Shown: in pieces, positions 17,782 to 28,814 of the stretch
Layout: each line of letters begins with the position of its first letter
Position numbering within the stretch: the stretch's first letter is position 1
Assembly (NCBI RefSeq): GCF_018642165.1
Contig: NZ_JAHHZM010000006.1
Coordinates: 205,573-269,572, forward strand
DNA length: 64,000 nucleotides
Reading direction: 5' to 3'
Source: Echinicola shivajiensis
Lineage (GTDB): Bacteria > Bacteroidota > Bacteroidia > Cytophagales > Cyclobacteriaceae
Notes under the pieces: generated by a model
Database searches by the model: none
What the model saw: the letters and a program-made list of their open reading frames with translations, nothing else
What the model was told of the DNA's origin: nothing
Made by a program: the position numbers and the translations under genes

Positions 17782-18288
17782 ATGATGATAATTATGGTAA
17801 TGGGCCTTCCAGGAACAGGGAAAAGCTATTTGGCTTCTAAGTTGGCTGATAGGCTTGGTGGTGTACTTCTTAAAAGTGATGTGGTCAGAAAGGAATTGGG
17901 GCTATCAAATCAATATAGCAAAAGGGATAAAATGAAAGTCTATAAAGAAATGGAAAGAAGGGCAAAGTTGGTATTAGATAAGGGGATTCCCGTCGTTCTG
18001 GATGCCACTTTTTACCTCATAGAAACCAGGGTGCCCTTTTTTCAACTGGCCACTAATCAACATACCTCTTTGGTCAAAATATTGGTAAAAGCGGAGGAGA
18101 ATTTAATCTCAAAAAGAATGGAAAAACCAAGGCCTGATAGTGAGGCGAACTTTAGTGTTTACCTTAAAATAAAGAAGGCTTTTGACCCTGTTTTACACCC
18201 TTATCTTCAATTGACTTCCAACAACTCTAATATAAAGGCCATACTTCAGCAAGCCCTAAACTACATTCAATTGGGTGAAAAGGTATAA
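17782..18288 (+). CDS. Small P-loop kinase / AAA-type ATP-binding protein
   Basis: 168 aa. The Walker A motif GLPGTGKS is at residues 8-15, followed by LLKSDVVRKELG, which resembles the substrate-side motif of zeta-toxin/chloramphenicol-phosphotransferase-like kinases. VVLDATF is a likely Walker B. The basic segment KRMEKPRPDSEANF resembles a lid. Single-domain relatives occur alone or fused to aminoglycoside-phosphotransferase-like domains. The start may be the second Met. It follows an FNR-like palindrome and precedes the ATPase operon by 355 bases. Substrate unknown. Confidence 0.85.
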   Translation: MMIIMVMGLPGTGKSYLASKLADRLGGVLLKSDVVRKELGLSNQYSKRDKMKVYKEMERRAKLVLDKGIPVVLDATFYLIETRVPFFQLATNQHTSLVKILVKAEENLISKRMEKPRPDSEANFSVYLKIKKAFDPVLHPYLQLTSNNSNIKAILQQALNYIQLGEKV

Positions 18289-20443
<2,155 letters not shown>

Positions 20444-20447
<4 letters not shown>

Positions 20448-20761
20448 AACCGGGGGAAAATGAAAAGTTTAAGGAAACTGTAGCTGAAAAAGAAGACCGT
20501 AAAATCAAAGCTCAAAAGAGACCTATCAGAAGTATTTGGTTTGGCTTTAGCCTTTTTGGAATAGTGGGGTGGTCTGTTATGGTACCAGCTGTCCTGGGAG
20601 CACTATTGGGAATTTGGCTTGATTCTAAGTTCTCTAGTCAATACTCTTGGACCTTGTCCTTCTTGGTGTTTGGGATTGGTCTGGGCGCCTTAAATGCCTG
20701 GTACTGGATAAGAAAAGAAGGGAATGAAATAAAGGATGATAACCATCAGGAGAATAATTGA
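20444..20761 (+). CDS. atpQ: N-ATPase AtpQ (AtpI-like) membrane protein
   Basis: 105 aa. A basic N-terminal cytoplasmic tail of about 30 residues leads into two transmembrane helices (around residues 34-58 and 66-85) with the glycine-rich motif VLGALLGIWLDSKF typical of AtpI-family proteins. AtpI-like proteins assist assembly of the c ring. Position between epsilon and AtpR is specific to N-ATPase operons. The start overlaps the atpC stop by 4 bases. Confidence 0.88.
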
Positions 20762-20762
20762 A

Positions 20763-21086
20763 ATGGAAGAGTTGATCATCAAAATAATTCTTAAAGCATT
20801 GGGAGGTGCAGTATTGGGCCTCGTTTTCTGGGCTGGTCTATTATGGACGATTCAATATGGTTTCAAGTCAAAATATTATGCGATTTTATATCCTATGAGT
20901 TTCTTTTTCCGCTTGGTCATAGTAATGCTTGGATTTTATTATTTGGCCGAAACAGATTGGGTTGATCTCTTGGCTGCTTTCTTAGGATTTTTGGGCATTA
21001 GATTGGTCTTTTTGAGAAGTATCAAAAGCCAAATGAAATATAGGGTCAATGATGGGAAGGAGGTGGATGATGAGGTTAAGTCCTGA
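20763..21086 (+). CDS. atpR: N-ATPase AtpR membrane subunit
   Basis: 107 aa from ATG 20763, one base after the atpQ stop (upstream in-frame starts would run into atpQ). Three transmembrane helices are seen. The second contains YPMSFFFRLVIVMLGFYYL, with a membrane-embedded Arg that is characteristic of AtpR. AtpR occurs only in N-ATPase operons; a role in c-ring assembly or ion handling has been proposed but is not settled. Confidence 0.87.
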   Translation: MEELIIKIILKALGGAVLGLVFWAGLLWTIQYGFKSKYYAILYPMSFFFRLVIVMLGFYYLAETDWVDLLAAFLGFLGIRLVFLRSIKSQMKYRVNDGKEVDDEVKS

Positions 21087-21756
21087 TGACTGGATATTCT
21101 GGGAATATGGAATATTTAAGTTAAACGCGACCATTGTATTTACCTGGCTAATCATGTTTATAATGGTATTGGGGTCTATTTTGATCACCAGAAGTTTAAA
21201 AAAAGGAATAAAAATTTCGGGCTGGCAATGTGTTTTGGAAATATTAATACTTCAAATGCAAAAACAGATTAAAGCAATCGGAATTGCTAAACCGGAAAAA
21301 TATTTAAACTTTTTGGGTACACTATTTCTCTTTATTGCCATTTCCAATTTATGTACCCTTTTTCCTGGCTATGAGCCACCCACAGGCTCACTTTCTACTA
21401 CTGCTGCCTTGGCTTTGACTGTTTTTGTGGCAGTACCGGCTTATGGGGTGGCAGAGTTGGGGCTTGGGAGGTATCTGAAAACTTACCAAAGGCCTAGTTG
21501 GTTGATGCTGCCATTTAATATAATAAGCGAATTGACCAGGACACTTTCTCTGGCCGTCAGGCTGTTTGGAAATATGATGAGTGGGGCCATGATTGTGGCG
21601 GTTTTGGTCGCTATCGTGCCCTTTTTTTTCCCGGTAATCATGCAGGTGCTTGGCTTGCTTACCGGCATGGTACAGGCCTATATATTCAGCATATTGGCTA
21701 CTGTTTACATAGCTGCTGCAACACGTAGAGAAGAAATTTTAGATCAACAATTATAA
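21070..21756 (+). CDS. atpB: N-ATPase subunit a
   Basis: About 228 aa starting MRLSPDDW; ATGs at 21067 and 21049 are possible alternatives. An AAGGAGG sequence just upstream fits a start at 21067/21070. Five or six transmembrane helices are visible. The essential Arg lies in SELTRTLSLAVRLFGNMMSG. This is the stator half-channel subunit that passes ions to the c ring. It overlaps the end of atpR, continuing the tight operon. Confidence 0.92.
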   Translation: MRLSPDDWIFWEYGIFKLNATIVFTWLIMFIMVLGSILITRSLKKGIKISGWQCVLEILILQMQKQIKAIGIAKPEKYLNFLGTLFLFIAISNLCTLFPGYEPPTGSLSTTAALALTVFVAVPAYGVAELGLGRYLKTYQRPSWLMLPFNIISELTRTLSLAVRLFGNMMSGAMIVAVLVAIVPFFFPVIMQVLGLLTGMVQAYIFSILATVYIAAATRREEILDQQL

Positions 21757-21764
21757 TAAATTTT

Positions 21765-22052
21765 ATGCTTATGGATTCGGTAACAATTATAGGAATGGTT
21801 TCGATCATTACGGCGGGTTTTACTACCGCCATTGGCTGTATTGCACCTGCATTTGCAGAAGGAAAGGCTGTGGCCTCTGCGATGAGTTCATTGGCTCAAC
21901 AACCTGATGCTGCTTCAACAATGACCAGGACACTATTTGTCGGTTTGGCAATGATCGAGTCCACTGCGATTTATGCATTGGTAGTGGCCATGATTATCAT
22001 TTTTGCCAACCCTTTTTGGAATTATTTCATCACCAATGCCCCGGGTGGATAG
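21765..22052 (+). CDS. atpE: N-ATPase subunit c with two-carboxylate ion site
   Basis: 95 aa hairpin of two helices. Helix 2 has AMIESTAIYALV, giving Glu65, Ser66, Thr67 and Tyr70, the ligand set of Na+-binding c subunits. Ungapped alignment to the known Ilyobacter-type c subunit (anchored on Pro28 and Gln46-Pro47) places Glu32 (FAEGKA) where the Na+ enzyme has Gln32. The ring therefore carries two carboxylates per ion site. From memory, a Burkholderia N-ATPase c ring with such a site was reported to favour protons. The coupling ion (Na+ or H+) is therefore open here. Confidence 0.94.
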   Translation: MLMDSVTIIGMVSIITAGFTTAIGCIAPAFAEGKAVASAMSSLAQQPDAASTMTRTLFVGLAMIESTAIYALVVAMIIIFANPFWNYFITNAPGG

Positions 22053-22055
22053 GTC

Positions 22056-22871
22056 ATGCTGATAGATTGGTTTACCATATTGGCGCAGGTAATAAATTTT
22101 CTGGTCTTGGTCTTGCTATTAAAGCGTTTCCTCTACCGACCTATACTCAAGGCGGTACATGATAGGGAGGAAAAAATCAGACAGGAACTAGAAAAATCAG
22201 AAAAGGTATTATATGAAGCCAATAGTGAGCTAAAAAGCTATCAGAAAAAAAACGCAGAATTTGAGCAGGAAAAGCAGAAAATGCTCCAAGTAGTTGAGGA
22301 TGAGGCAAGGAAGAAAAAGGAGGAGCTCATAAAACTTGCCAAGGAAGAAGTAAAAATATTGAGTGAAAGGTTGAAGGATTCATTGGACAGGGAACAGAGA
22401 GGGCTTCAAGATGAAATCTATAAAAAAATGGTTCGGGAAATTTTCCTTATGTGCAAAAAACTATTGGGTGAATTGGCCAATGTCAAATTGGAAGCACTAA
22501 TGGCTGATGTCTTTTTAGATCGTATTGGCGATAAGAAGCAACAAGTGGATGGACAACTTTTTGAAGGTCTAAAGTCTGCTTCCGGTCCAATAATACTTCA
22601 AAGCAGCTTTGTGCTTCCAGATAGTCTTCAGGAAAGTTTTAAAGAAAAATTGGAAGCATTAGTAGGGCGTTCCGTGAATTTGAGATTTGAAACCTCTTCA
22701 GAAAACATAAGTGGTTTTACACTTAAAACCCAAAACTATCAATATAGCTGGAACTTGATGGAATACTTGGAAAGATGGGAAGATAAGGTCCAGGATACCT
22801 TGAATAACAGTATTTTGGGTAAATCAGGGAAATTAGAATCTAAAGACCAAGACCATGGAAAACCTATTTGA
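22056..22871 (+). CDS. atpF: N-ATPase subunit b with delta-like extension
   Basis: 271 aa, much longer than a plain b subunit (about 160). A single N-terminal membrane helix (WFTILAQVINFLVLVLLLKRFL) leads into a long charged coiled coil to about residue 130. A folded C-terminal part of about 140 residues follows in the position of a delta subunit. The operon has no separate atpH (delta), so this chain probably does both jobs in the stator. Its end overlaps the atpA start by 17 bases. Confidence 0.9.
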   Translation: MLIDWFTILAQVINFLVLVLLLKRFLYRPILKAVHDREEKIRQELEKSEKVLYEANSELKSYQKKNAEFEQEKQKMLQVVEDEARKKKEELIKLAKEEVKILSERLKDSLDREQRGLQDEIYKKMVREIFLMCKKLLGELANVKLEALMADVFLDRIGDKKQQVDGQLFEGLKSASGPIILQSSFVLPDSLQESFKEKLEALVGRSVNLRFETSSENISGFTLKTQNYQYSWNLMEYLERWEDKVQDTLNNSILGKSGKLESKDQDHGKPI

Positions 22872-24366
22872 TCCACTGTTCAGGGATTTGGAGAAAGTCA
22901 GATCTGAATATGCTCCGGGTGTTAGTAGCAAAGAAATAGGTAAGGTAAAGGCTATATACCAAGGTGTAGTATTAGTGGATGGGTTACCCGGCACTGGAAA
23001 TGAGGAATTGTTGAAATTTCAAGGGGGGCTTTATGGGATGGCATTTAACCTTGATCCAGATGCCATAGGCGTAGTCCTATTGGGTGAAATTAAGAATTTG
23101 CAGGTTGGGGATAAAGTGGAAAGAACAGGAAAGGTTGTAGATATTCCTGTGGGATCGGCTTTGCTTGGAAGGGTTATTGATCCGCTTGGCTTTGCATTGG
23201 ACAATAAAGGTTTATTGGAGCAAAGTTCACGATCACCTGTGGAGAGACCTTCACCTCCGATTACTGACCGAGCTCCAGTAAGTAGGCCTTTGCAAACAGG
23301 GATCAAGGTGATTGATGCTTTTATTCCAGTGGGTAGAGGGCAGCGGGAATTAATACTGGGTGATCGACAAACTGGAAAAACGGCTATAGCCGTTAATACC
23401 ATCTTAAATCAAAAAGACAAGGAAGTCATCTGTATATATTGTGCCATAGGTCAGCAGGCTGCTTCGGTAACCAAAACTTTGGCTGTTCTGGATGCTCATC
23501 AGGCAATGGACTATACCATTGTAATGATTAGCCAAGGAAATGATCCGCCAGGCTTGATTTACTTAGCTCCATATGCAGCTACTAGTATCGGGGAGTACTT
23601 TATGGAAATGGGTAAGGATGTTCTTATCGTATATGATGATTTGACACACCATGCCAGGGCCTATAGGGAAATATCATTGTTGCTTCGAAGGCCGCCTGGA
23701 AGGGAGGCATTTCCGGGTGATATTTTTTACATCCATGCCCGGCTTTTGGAAAGAGGTACCCAGCTGAATAATGAAAGGGGCGGTGGATCATTGACGGCCT
23801 TACCGATTATAGAAACAGAAGGGCAGAACCTTGCGGCTTATATCCCTACAAATCTTATTAGTATTACAGATGGTCAAATTTACCTTTCTCCAAAGCTGTT
23901 TGAACAAGGGATGTTACCTGCAGTGGAAGTAGAAAAATCTGTCTCTAGGGTAGGAGATAAGGCCCAAAGACCAGCCTATAGAGGGCTGGCTTCCCCGCTT
24001 AAGTTAGCTTATATCCAGTATAAAGAATTGGAAGTCTTTATGCGTTTTGGTACCCGAATGGATGACCAGACCAAAAAATATATAGCCCATGGGCAAAGGA
24101 TTCAGGAATTTCTGTTTCAGATGGAATTTGACCCTGTATCACTTCCAGAACAGATAATAATATTAACTGCCTTATCTGATGGCCTTTTGGATAAGATTCC
24201 TTTGGAAAAGTTAAAACAAACTGAGAAAATCCTTCGGAAAGCGGCTAGACTGCTCCCAGAAGATCTATTGGACAGAATGAATTCATCTGAAACCTTCTCA
24301 GAAAAAGATAGGGAAACCCTTGCGGAGTTGGCTGACATGTGGCTTAAAAGATTCTATATCGAATAG
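22855..24366 (+). CDS. atpA: N-ATPase subunit alpha
   Basis: 503 aa. The nucleotide-binding P-loop is GDRQTGKT at residues 169-176. The Walker B region is MGKDVLIVYDDLTHHARAY, and the arginine-finger region is SVSRVGDKAQRPAYRGLASPL. The N-terminal 25 residues form the segment that contacts the stator. It is a regulatory, non-catalytic subunit of the F1 hexamer. Seventh gene order position after b and before gamma fits N-ATPases. Confidence 0.95.
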   Translation: MENLFDPLFRDLEKVRSEYAPGVSSKEIGKVKAIYQGVVLVDGLPGTGNEELLKFQGGLYGMAFNLDPDAIGVVLLGEIKNLQVGDKVERTGKVVDIPVGSALLGRVIDPLGFALDNKGLLEQSSRSPVERPSPPITDRAPVSRPLQTGIKVIDAFIPVGRGQRELILGDRQTGKTAIAVNTILNQKDKEVICIYCAIGQQAASVTKTLAVLDAHQAMDYTIVMISQGNDPPGLIYLAPYAATSIGEYFMEMGKDVLIVYDDLTHHARAYREISLLLRRPPGREAFPGDIFYIHARLLERGTQLNNERGGGSLTALPIIETEGQNLAAYIPTNLISITDGQIYLSPKLFEQGMLPAVEVEKSVSRVGDKAQRPAYRGLASPLKLAYIQYKELEVFMRFGTRMDDQTKKYIAHGQRIQEFLFQMEFDPVSLPEQIIILTALSDGLLDKIPLEKLKQTEKILRKAARLLPEDLLDRMNSSETFSEKDRETLAELADMWLKRFYIE

Positions 24367-24373
24367 GTAAATC

Positions 24374-25261
24374 ATGAGTGAATATTTGGAAGTCATAGCA
24401 AATAAGATCAATAAAGGAGAGGAAATCTTTACTTTGGTCCGATCCATGAAGGCTTTGGCCTCCACCAATATTAATCAATATGAGCTGGCTATGGAGGCTT
24501 TAACGGATTATTATAGAACCGTTCAACTGGGGTTATCCATAAGCCTTAGGGATGTTCATCAATTCAATTTTCAAGATGGTGATTTTATAAAAAGTAAATC
24601 TGTACAGGTTTTGGTTTTTGGTTCTGACCAGGGTTTAGTGGGGAGATTCAATGAAGTGATTGCTGAAAAAGTACTCAGGTTTTTTAATGATTTCCCATTG
24701 GATAAAACTAAGATATGGGCTGTTGGAGATAGGATTGCAGGTCATTTGACCGATCGTCATTTGAATATAGAGGGAGTATTGGAATTACCTACTTCTGTCC
24801 ATGGAATCACTTCCTTGGTGACTGAAATATTGGATACTATCCCTTTGAGTACCATATATATTTTTTACAACCAGCCAGTAATGAAAAATTTTTTATTTCA
24901 GCCCTATCAAGAGCAGTTACTTCCTTTGGACAAGGAGTGGTTAGAAAATCTTGAAAAAAATACCTGGCCAAGCAATAGAATACCGGAAATTATGGGGGAT
25001 AGGGAAAAGACCCTTGGGCTGTTGGTAAGGGAATACCTATTTGTTTCTCTATATAGGGCTTGCGCAAGTTCTCTCACTAGTGAAAATACCAGTCGTTTAG
25101 CTTCAATGCAGAGAGTCGAGAAAAACATCCGTGAGTTTTTGGAAAATCTCCAAGAACTTTATTATCAAAAGCGGCAAGAAGTTACTGACAATGAATTATT
25201 TGACCTCATCTCTGGTTTTGAAGCCCTAAGAAATGATCTGGATAAACGAGACTTGTTTTGA
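24374..25261 (+). CDS. atpG: N-ATPase subunit gamma
   Basis: 295 aa central rotor. The N-terminal helix has KINKGEEIFTLVRSMKALASTNI, matching the conserved gamma coiled coil. The Rossmann-like middle contains VFGSDQGLVGRFNEVI, and the C-terminal helix has LASMQRVEKNIREFLENL. It is divergent from housekeeping gamma subunits, as usual for N-ATPases. It closes the operon; 157 bases follow before the next gene, which has its own palindrome. Confidence 0.92.
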   Translation: MSEYLEVIANKINKGEEIFTLVRSMKALASTNINQYELAMEALTDYYRTVQLGLSISLRDVHQFNFQDGDFIKSKSVQVLVFGSDQGLVGRFNEVIAEKVLRFFNDFPLDKTKIWAVGDRIAGHLTDRHLNIEGVLELPTSVHGITSLVTEILDTIPLSTIYIFYNQPVMKNFLFQPYQEQLLPLDKEWLENLEKNTWPSNRIPEIMGDREKTLGLLVREYLFVSLYRACASSLTSENTSRLASMQRVEKNIREFLENLQELYYQKRQEVTDNELFDLISGFEALRNDLDKRDLF

Positions 25262-25360
25262 AGAACATTTGTGCATAACAAATTTATAGTACTTGTAATT
25301 TGTGCCTGGTTTAAATCTTTCAAAACTAATAGTCCTTTGTGAGCAATATATTGCTTTTAG

Positions 25361-25374
25361 ATGATGGTTATCAT
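25361..25374. promoter_or_regulatory. FNR-like palindrome, site 5 (first helical protein)
   Basis: ATGATGGTTATCAT, an exact ATGAT-N4-ATCAT match, 44 bases before the ATG at 25419. Confidence 0.65.
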
Positions 25375-25418
25375 TCAATAAGTTGTCAATTAATAGGAGA
25401 TTAAGAGAAAAAAAGGCC

Positions 25419-25880
25419 ATGAAAAAGGAGAATGAATTTAATAAATTATCAGCTTCAAACATTAAAGATGAAGCAGAAAGAAATTGGGAGAAACTATATG
25501 ATGATGTACATCTCTTTATGTCTGATATAGAGTTTCTTGCAGACGAGTTTAACTTCTTTAAAATATTAATTAACAAATATTTCATCTGGTTGAACGCACC
25601 AAAGTTTATTTCCAAAAATCGCTATTATGTAGAAACCTTGTCCACATTGGAGAAACGCCAGTTGAGCTTAAGTAAACGGTTGAAAAAGCATATGAGCGAT
25701 ATAAGTGAGCAAATAAAATCCAATAAGGAAAAACCTTCTCAAGAGATTATTGAAGATCATTTGGAATTGAAAATTATGGAGAAGGAACTGGTCAAAGAAG
25801 TCCGCTTATTAAAAAAAGATATATTCAAATTGACCGAAAAAAGTTTGATGGATATGAAAGGAGATCATTTATTGGGATAA
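25419..25880 (+). CDS. Helical protein of unknown function, member of a tandem pair
   Basis: 153 aa from ATG 25419; an upstream TTG at 25383 is less likely because it would approach the palindrome. The protein is all-helical and highly charged, with no signal peptide or membrane segment. The region FMSDIEFLADEFNFFKILINKY lines up with WKKEMDFFQKLLDRY in the next gene, so the two are distant paralogues. The C-terminal half is a long Lys/Glu coiled coil. It lies directly after the ATPase operon and has its own FNR-like site. I do not recognise a named family. Confidence 0.7.
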   Translation: MKKENEFNKLSASNIKDEAERNWEKLYDDVHLFMSDIEFLADEFNFFKILINKYFIWLNAPKFISKNRYYVETLSTLEKRQLSLSKRLKKHMSDISEQIKSNKEKPSQEIIEDHLELKIMEKELVKEVRLLKKDIFKLTEKSLMDMKGDHLLG

Positions 25881-26024
25881 AATAATGCCGTTTTAATTAA
25901 AAGTTATAATCCTTTTCCACTTTGGAAAACCAAGAGGCTAATTATGGATATCTTGAAAATAGCACCAAGATGGATGTGATTTAAGCTCATTATTATCCTA
26001 CAACGATATATATGTTGCTTATTG

Positions 26025-26038
26025 ATGATGTCAATCAT
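26025..26038. promoter_or_regulatory. FNR-like palindrome, site 6 (second helical protein)
   Basis: ATGATGTCAATCAT, an exact ATGAT-N4-ATCAT match, 42 bases before the ATG at 26081. The spacing is nearly identical to site 5 and its gene (44 bases). Confidence 0.65.
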
Positions 26039-26080
26039 TTATGAAGATATATTGACTTGTTAAGTTTAAATAAAAAAGGA

Positions 26081-26497
26081 ATGGAAACTACAAAGACCAT
26101 AGCAAATGGAGAGCTAAATGAAAGTTCTTTGAGAGCAAAGCACAGGAGTACTGCTGAGTGGTTGTCGGCTATTTCATTTTGGAAAAAAGAGATGGATTTC
26201 TTTCAGAAATTACTTGACCGATATTCAGGAAGTTTCACATCTGTTGGGGATAAGCAGAAAATCGATCATTTTCAGAATCTTATCATATTTTATAATGGAG
26301 AGCTTTTGGAAACCTTTAAGTCAAAAGTAAGGTCACATGATAAGCGATTATTTAATATGGTAAAAAAGATAGAAGAGCTAAATAGGGAGTACGAAATAGA
26401 ACATCAAGACTTAATGGAGGAAATGGAATCAGTGAACAAGCAGATCTATTCCTATCATGATGAGCTTTTTGGTTTTATTGAAAAAGCGATTAAGTAG
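26081..26497 (+). CDS. Helical protein of unknown function, second member of the pair
   Basis: 138 aa from ATG 26081 (an in-frame TTG lies 24 bases upstream). Cytoplasmic, all-helical and charged. STAEWLSAISFWKKEMDFFQ resembles the corresponding segment of the preceding gene, followed by a coiled-coil C-terminus with EYEIEHQDLMEEMESV. Aromatic residues spaced along the N-terminal helices suggest a small bundle. The same promoter arrangement as its paralogue suggests both are made under the same condition. Function unknown. Confidence 0.7.
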   Translation: METTKTIANGELNESSLRAKHRSTAEWLSAISFWKKEMDFFQKLLDRYSGSFTSVGDKQKIDHFQNLIIFYNGELLETFKSKVRSHDKRLFNMVKKIEELNREYEIEHQDLMEEMESVNKQIYSYHDELFGFIEKAIK

Positions 26498-26574
26498 TAA
26501 TGTGGAGCCTACCCAAAAAATGGTTTCCTAAAAAATAATTTTTATTGGACATCATAAGATCAAAGGATAATGCT

Positions 26575-27018
26575 ATGAAATCACTTGAGATTAGCAGTCC
26601 TGTGTTCAAGGCAGGACAAGTCATTCCTGCCAAATATACTTGTCAAGGGATGGATATCAATCCTCCTATTCATATTGGGAAAATACCATATGAGGCAAAA
26701 AGCCTTGTTATTAAAGTGGATGATCCAGACGCTCCCAATAAAACATGGCTTCATTGGTTGGTTTGGGATGTCGTCCCTAAGGAATCGATTGAAGAAGATA
26801 TCATTCCTGGAATTCAAGGAATGAATGATTTCAATAGAATAAACTATGGTGGTCCTTGTCCCCCTTCTGGGATTCATCGTTATTTTTTTAAGGTATATGC
26901 CTTGGATAAATTGCTAGGGTTAGCAGAAGGTGCGAGTTTAAATGAGATCAATGAGGCTATGAAGGGCCATATTATTGCTTTTGGAGAGCTCATTGGAAAC
27001 TACGCGATGGCTAAGTAG
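26575..27018 (+). CDS. PEBP-family (YbhB/YbcL-like) protein, second copy
   Basis: 147 aa from ATG 26575; the in-frame TTG at 26545 gives an atypical N-terminus. Unlike the copy at 5366 it keeps both family signatures, VDDPDAPNKTWLHWLVWD and GPCPPSGIHRYFFKVYALD. Cytoplasmic. It lies 77 bases after the second helical gene and 26 bases before the alcohol dehydrogenase, so it is probably in one transcription unit driven from site 6. Confidence 0.9.
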   Translation: MKSLEISSPVFKAGQVIPAKYTCQGMDINPPIHIGKIPYEAKSLVIKVDDPDAPNKTWLHWLVWDVVPKESIEEDIIPGIQGMNDFNRINYGGPCPPSGIHRYFFKVYALDKLLGLAEGASLNEINEAMKGHIIAFGELIGNYAMAK

Positions 27019-27044
27019 AATAAATCAATTTAACGGTAATTTTT

Positions 27045-28070
27045 ATGAAGGCTTTTGTAATTACGGAAACAGTTGATTTGAATAGTGAAAGGAATTCGCT
27101 CAAGGAAGTAGATCTTCCTAAGCCAACAATTAATGATGATGAAATATTGATTAAGGTTTCCTGCTGTGGAGTGTGCCACACTGAATTGGACGAAATAGAA
27201 GGTAGGACTCCTCCCTCGCATTTACCAATGGTTCCAGGACATGAGGTAGTAGGAATAATCGAAAAATGTGGTAATAAAGTTAATGCCTTTAAACCCGGAG
27301 ACCGGGTAGGTGTGGCATGGATATTTTCATCATGCGGTATTTGTGAGTATTGCAAATCAGGTTTGGAAAATTTATGTCCAGCATTTAAAGGAACCGGAAG
27401 AGATGAAAATGGTGGTTATGCTGAATTTATGCATGTTCCTGCAGAATCAGCTTATTTGATCCCTGATGTATTTTCAGATGAAGAAGCGGCACCATTAATG
27501 TGTGCAGGAGCTATTGGCTATCGTTCACTTTATTTGACAGGCCTAGAAAATGGGCAGACATTAGGGTTGATGGGATTTGGTGCTTCTGGACATTTAGTAT
27601 TGAAAATGGTCAAAAAATTAATGCCAGATACTGAAGTGCTGGTTTTTACTAGGAACTTAGAAGAACAGAATTTTGCAAAATCAATTGGGGCAAAATGGGC
27701 TGGAGAAATTGAGGACAATCCTCCTTTTTTGCTGAATGCCATGATTGATACTACCCCCGTTTGGAAGACCATGGTTCAGTCATTATTGTACCTTAAGCCT
27801 GGGGGGAGGCTAGTAATCAATGCAATCAGAAAAGAGCATATGGATCAATCTGCCCTACAGGGCATTGTATACGAAAAGCACCTTTGGATGGAAAAAGAAA
27901 TTAAGTCTGTGGCCAATATTACCCATAATGATGTAAAGAAATTTCTTGAATTTGCTGGCAGGGTTTCTTTGAAATCAGTGGTACAGAAATATCCCTTTGA
28001 AAGGGCCAATGAGGCAATATGGGATTTGAAGCATAAGAATGTTAAGGGAGGAAAAGTACTTGTGTGGTAA
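27045..28070 (+). CDS. Zinc-dependent alcohol dehydrogenase
   Basis: 341 aa medium-chain dehydrogenase. Catalytic zinc ligands are Cys44 (CGVCHTE) and His66-Glu67 (GHE); the structural zinc is held by Cys97, Cys100, Cys103 and Cys111 (SCGICEYCKSGLENLC). The nucleotide-binding motif is GFGASG. It resembles the AdhA/AdhP group that interconverts ethanol or other alcohols with aldehydes using NAD(P). In this island it could regenerate NAD+ during fermentation. It ends 96 bases before the convergent DUF892 gene. Confidence 0.92.
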   Translation: MKAFVITETVDLNSERNSLKEVDLPKPTINDDEILIKVSCCGVCHTELDEIEGRTPPSHLPMVPGHEVVGIIEKCGNKVNAFKPGDRVGVAWIFSSCGICEYCKSGLENLCPAFKGTGRDENGGYAEFMHVPAESAYLIPDVFSDEEAAPLMCAGAIGYRSLYLTGLENGQTLGLMGFGASGHLVLKMVKKLMPDTEVLVFTRNLEEQNFAKSIGAKWAGEIEDNPPFLLNAMIDTTPVWKTMVQSLLYLKPGGRLVINAIRKEHMDQSALQGIVYEKHLWMEKEIKSVANITHNDVKKFLEFAGRVSLKSVVQKYPFERANEAIWDLKHKNVKGGKVLVW

Positions 28071-28166
28071 GCTTCCAAATACCTCCAACCAATCATTAAG
28101 CTTTCTAAGATATACTTCAACCAATGAGGTATATAATCCTGATTTTTTGCCATCCATTTCTCAGTT

Positions 28167-28661
28167 TTAATGAATGGCATTCAAGTTGACCACTTTTTCG
28201 GCAAGAGCACTAAGGTGTTGGTCAACAGTCTTTTCTTCCTGCAAACTTAAGTGAAGCGCTTTTTTGGCATCATTAAAATTCAATTCCTTGGCATAGGTGG
28301 TAAGGATACCATAGCTAGCGATATTATAATGGTTATAGTGTTGGATAGAGGCTATTATTCCCGCATCCCTGGCTGAAGGATCCGTACATCTTTTTGCCAA
28401 TTCAATAGCTTCTTGAATAAGCCCTTTTACGGCTAAATTTTCTTCGCCGTGCCTATTTCTATTCAAAGAATTGAAAATGTGATCTATGCGTTCCATTTGA
28501 TTTCTTGCATGGCCAATATGAAAATCTATGGCTTCCTGCAAGCTATTATTACTTGTCTTACCTCTCAATTTTGGATAGGCCTGCAATTGTTCTCTGGTAG
28601 CATGATATTGTTCTTTTAATTGCTCAAAGAACAGTTCTTCTAGGTTGTTAATGCTTTTCAT
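28167..28661 (-). CDS. DUF892 (YciE-like) ferritin-like protein
   Basis: 164 aa four-helix protein. The opening INNLEELFFEQLKEQYHATREQL and the later DAGIIASIQHYNHYNIASYG and ALHLSLQEEKTVDQHLSALA match DUF892, with Glu/His residues in the places that bind a di-iron site. Family members are induced by stress and are thought to handle iron or peroxides. It is divergent from the 116-residue protein at 28815, sharing a promoter region with an FNR-like palindrome 106 bases from its start. Confidence 0.88.
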   Translation of the reverse strand: MKSINNLEELFFEQLKEQYHATREQLQAYPKLRGKTSNNSLQEAIDFHIGHARNQMERIDHIFNSLNRNRHGEENLAVKGLIQEAIELAKRCTDPSARDAGIIASIQHYNHYNIASYGILTTYAKELNFNDAKKALHLSLQEEKTVDQHLSALAEKVVNLNAIH

Positions 28662-28767
28662 GATTAATGTATTTTTGCTCTTGCTGATGCAAAGAACATA
28701 AGTTGAACATACTATAAAGATAAGCCTAGCTCATTACTTAAGGTATAATAAGAATTGTTTAGTGGGG

Positions 28768-28781
28768 ATGATTTTGATCAT
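28768..28781. promoter_or_regulatory. FNR-like palindrome, site 7 (DUF892 / unknown gene divergence)
   Basis: ATGATTTTGATCAT inside the longer palindrome GATGATTTTGATCATC. It is 33 bases from the plus-strand gene and 106 bases from the minus-strand gene. Confidence 0.65.
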
Positions 28782-28814
28782 CAATTAAATTTGCCCACAT
28801 AGGTATCTTTATAT

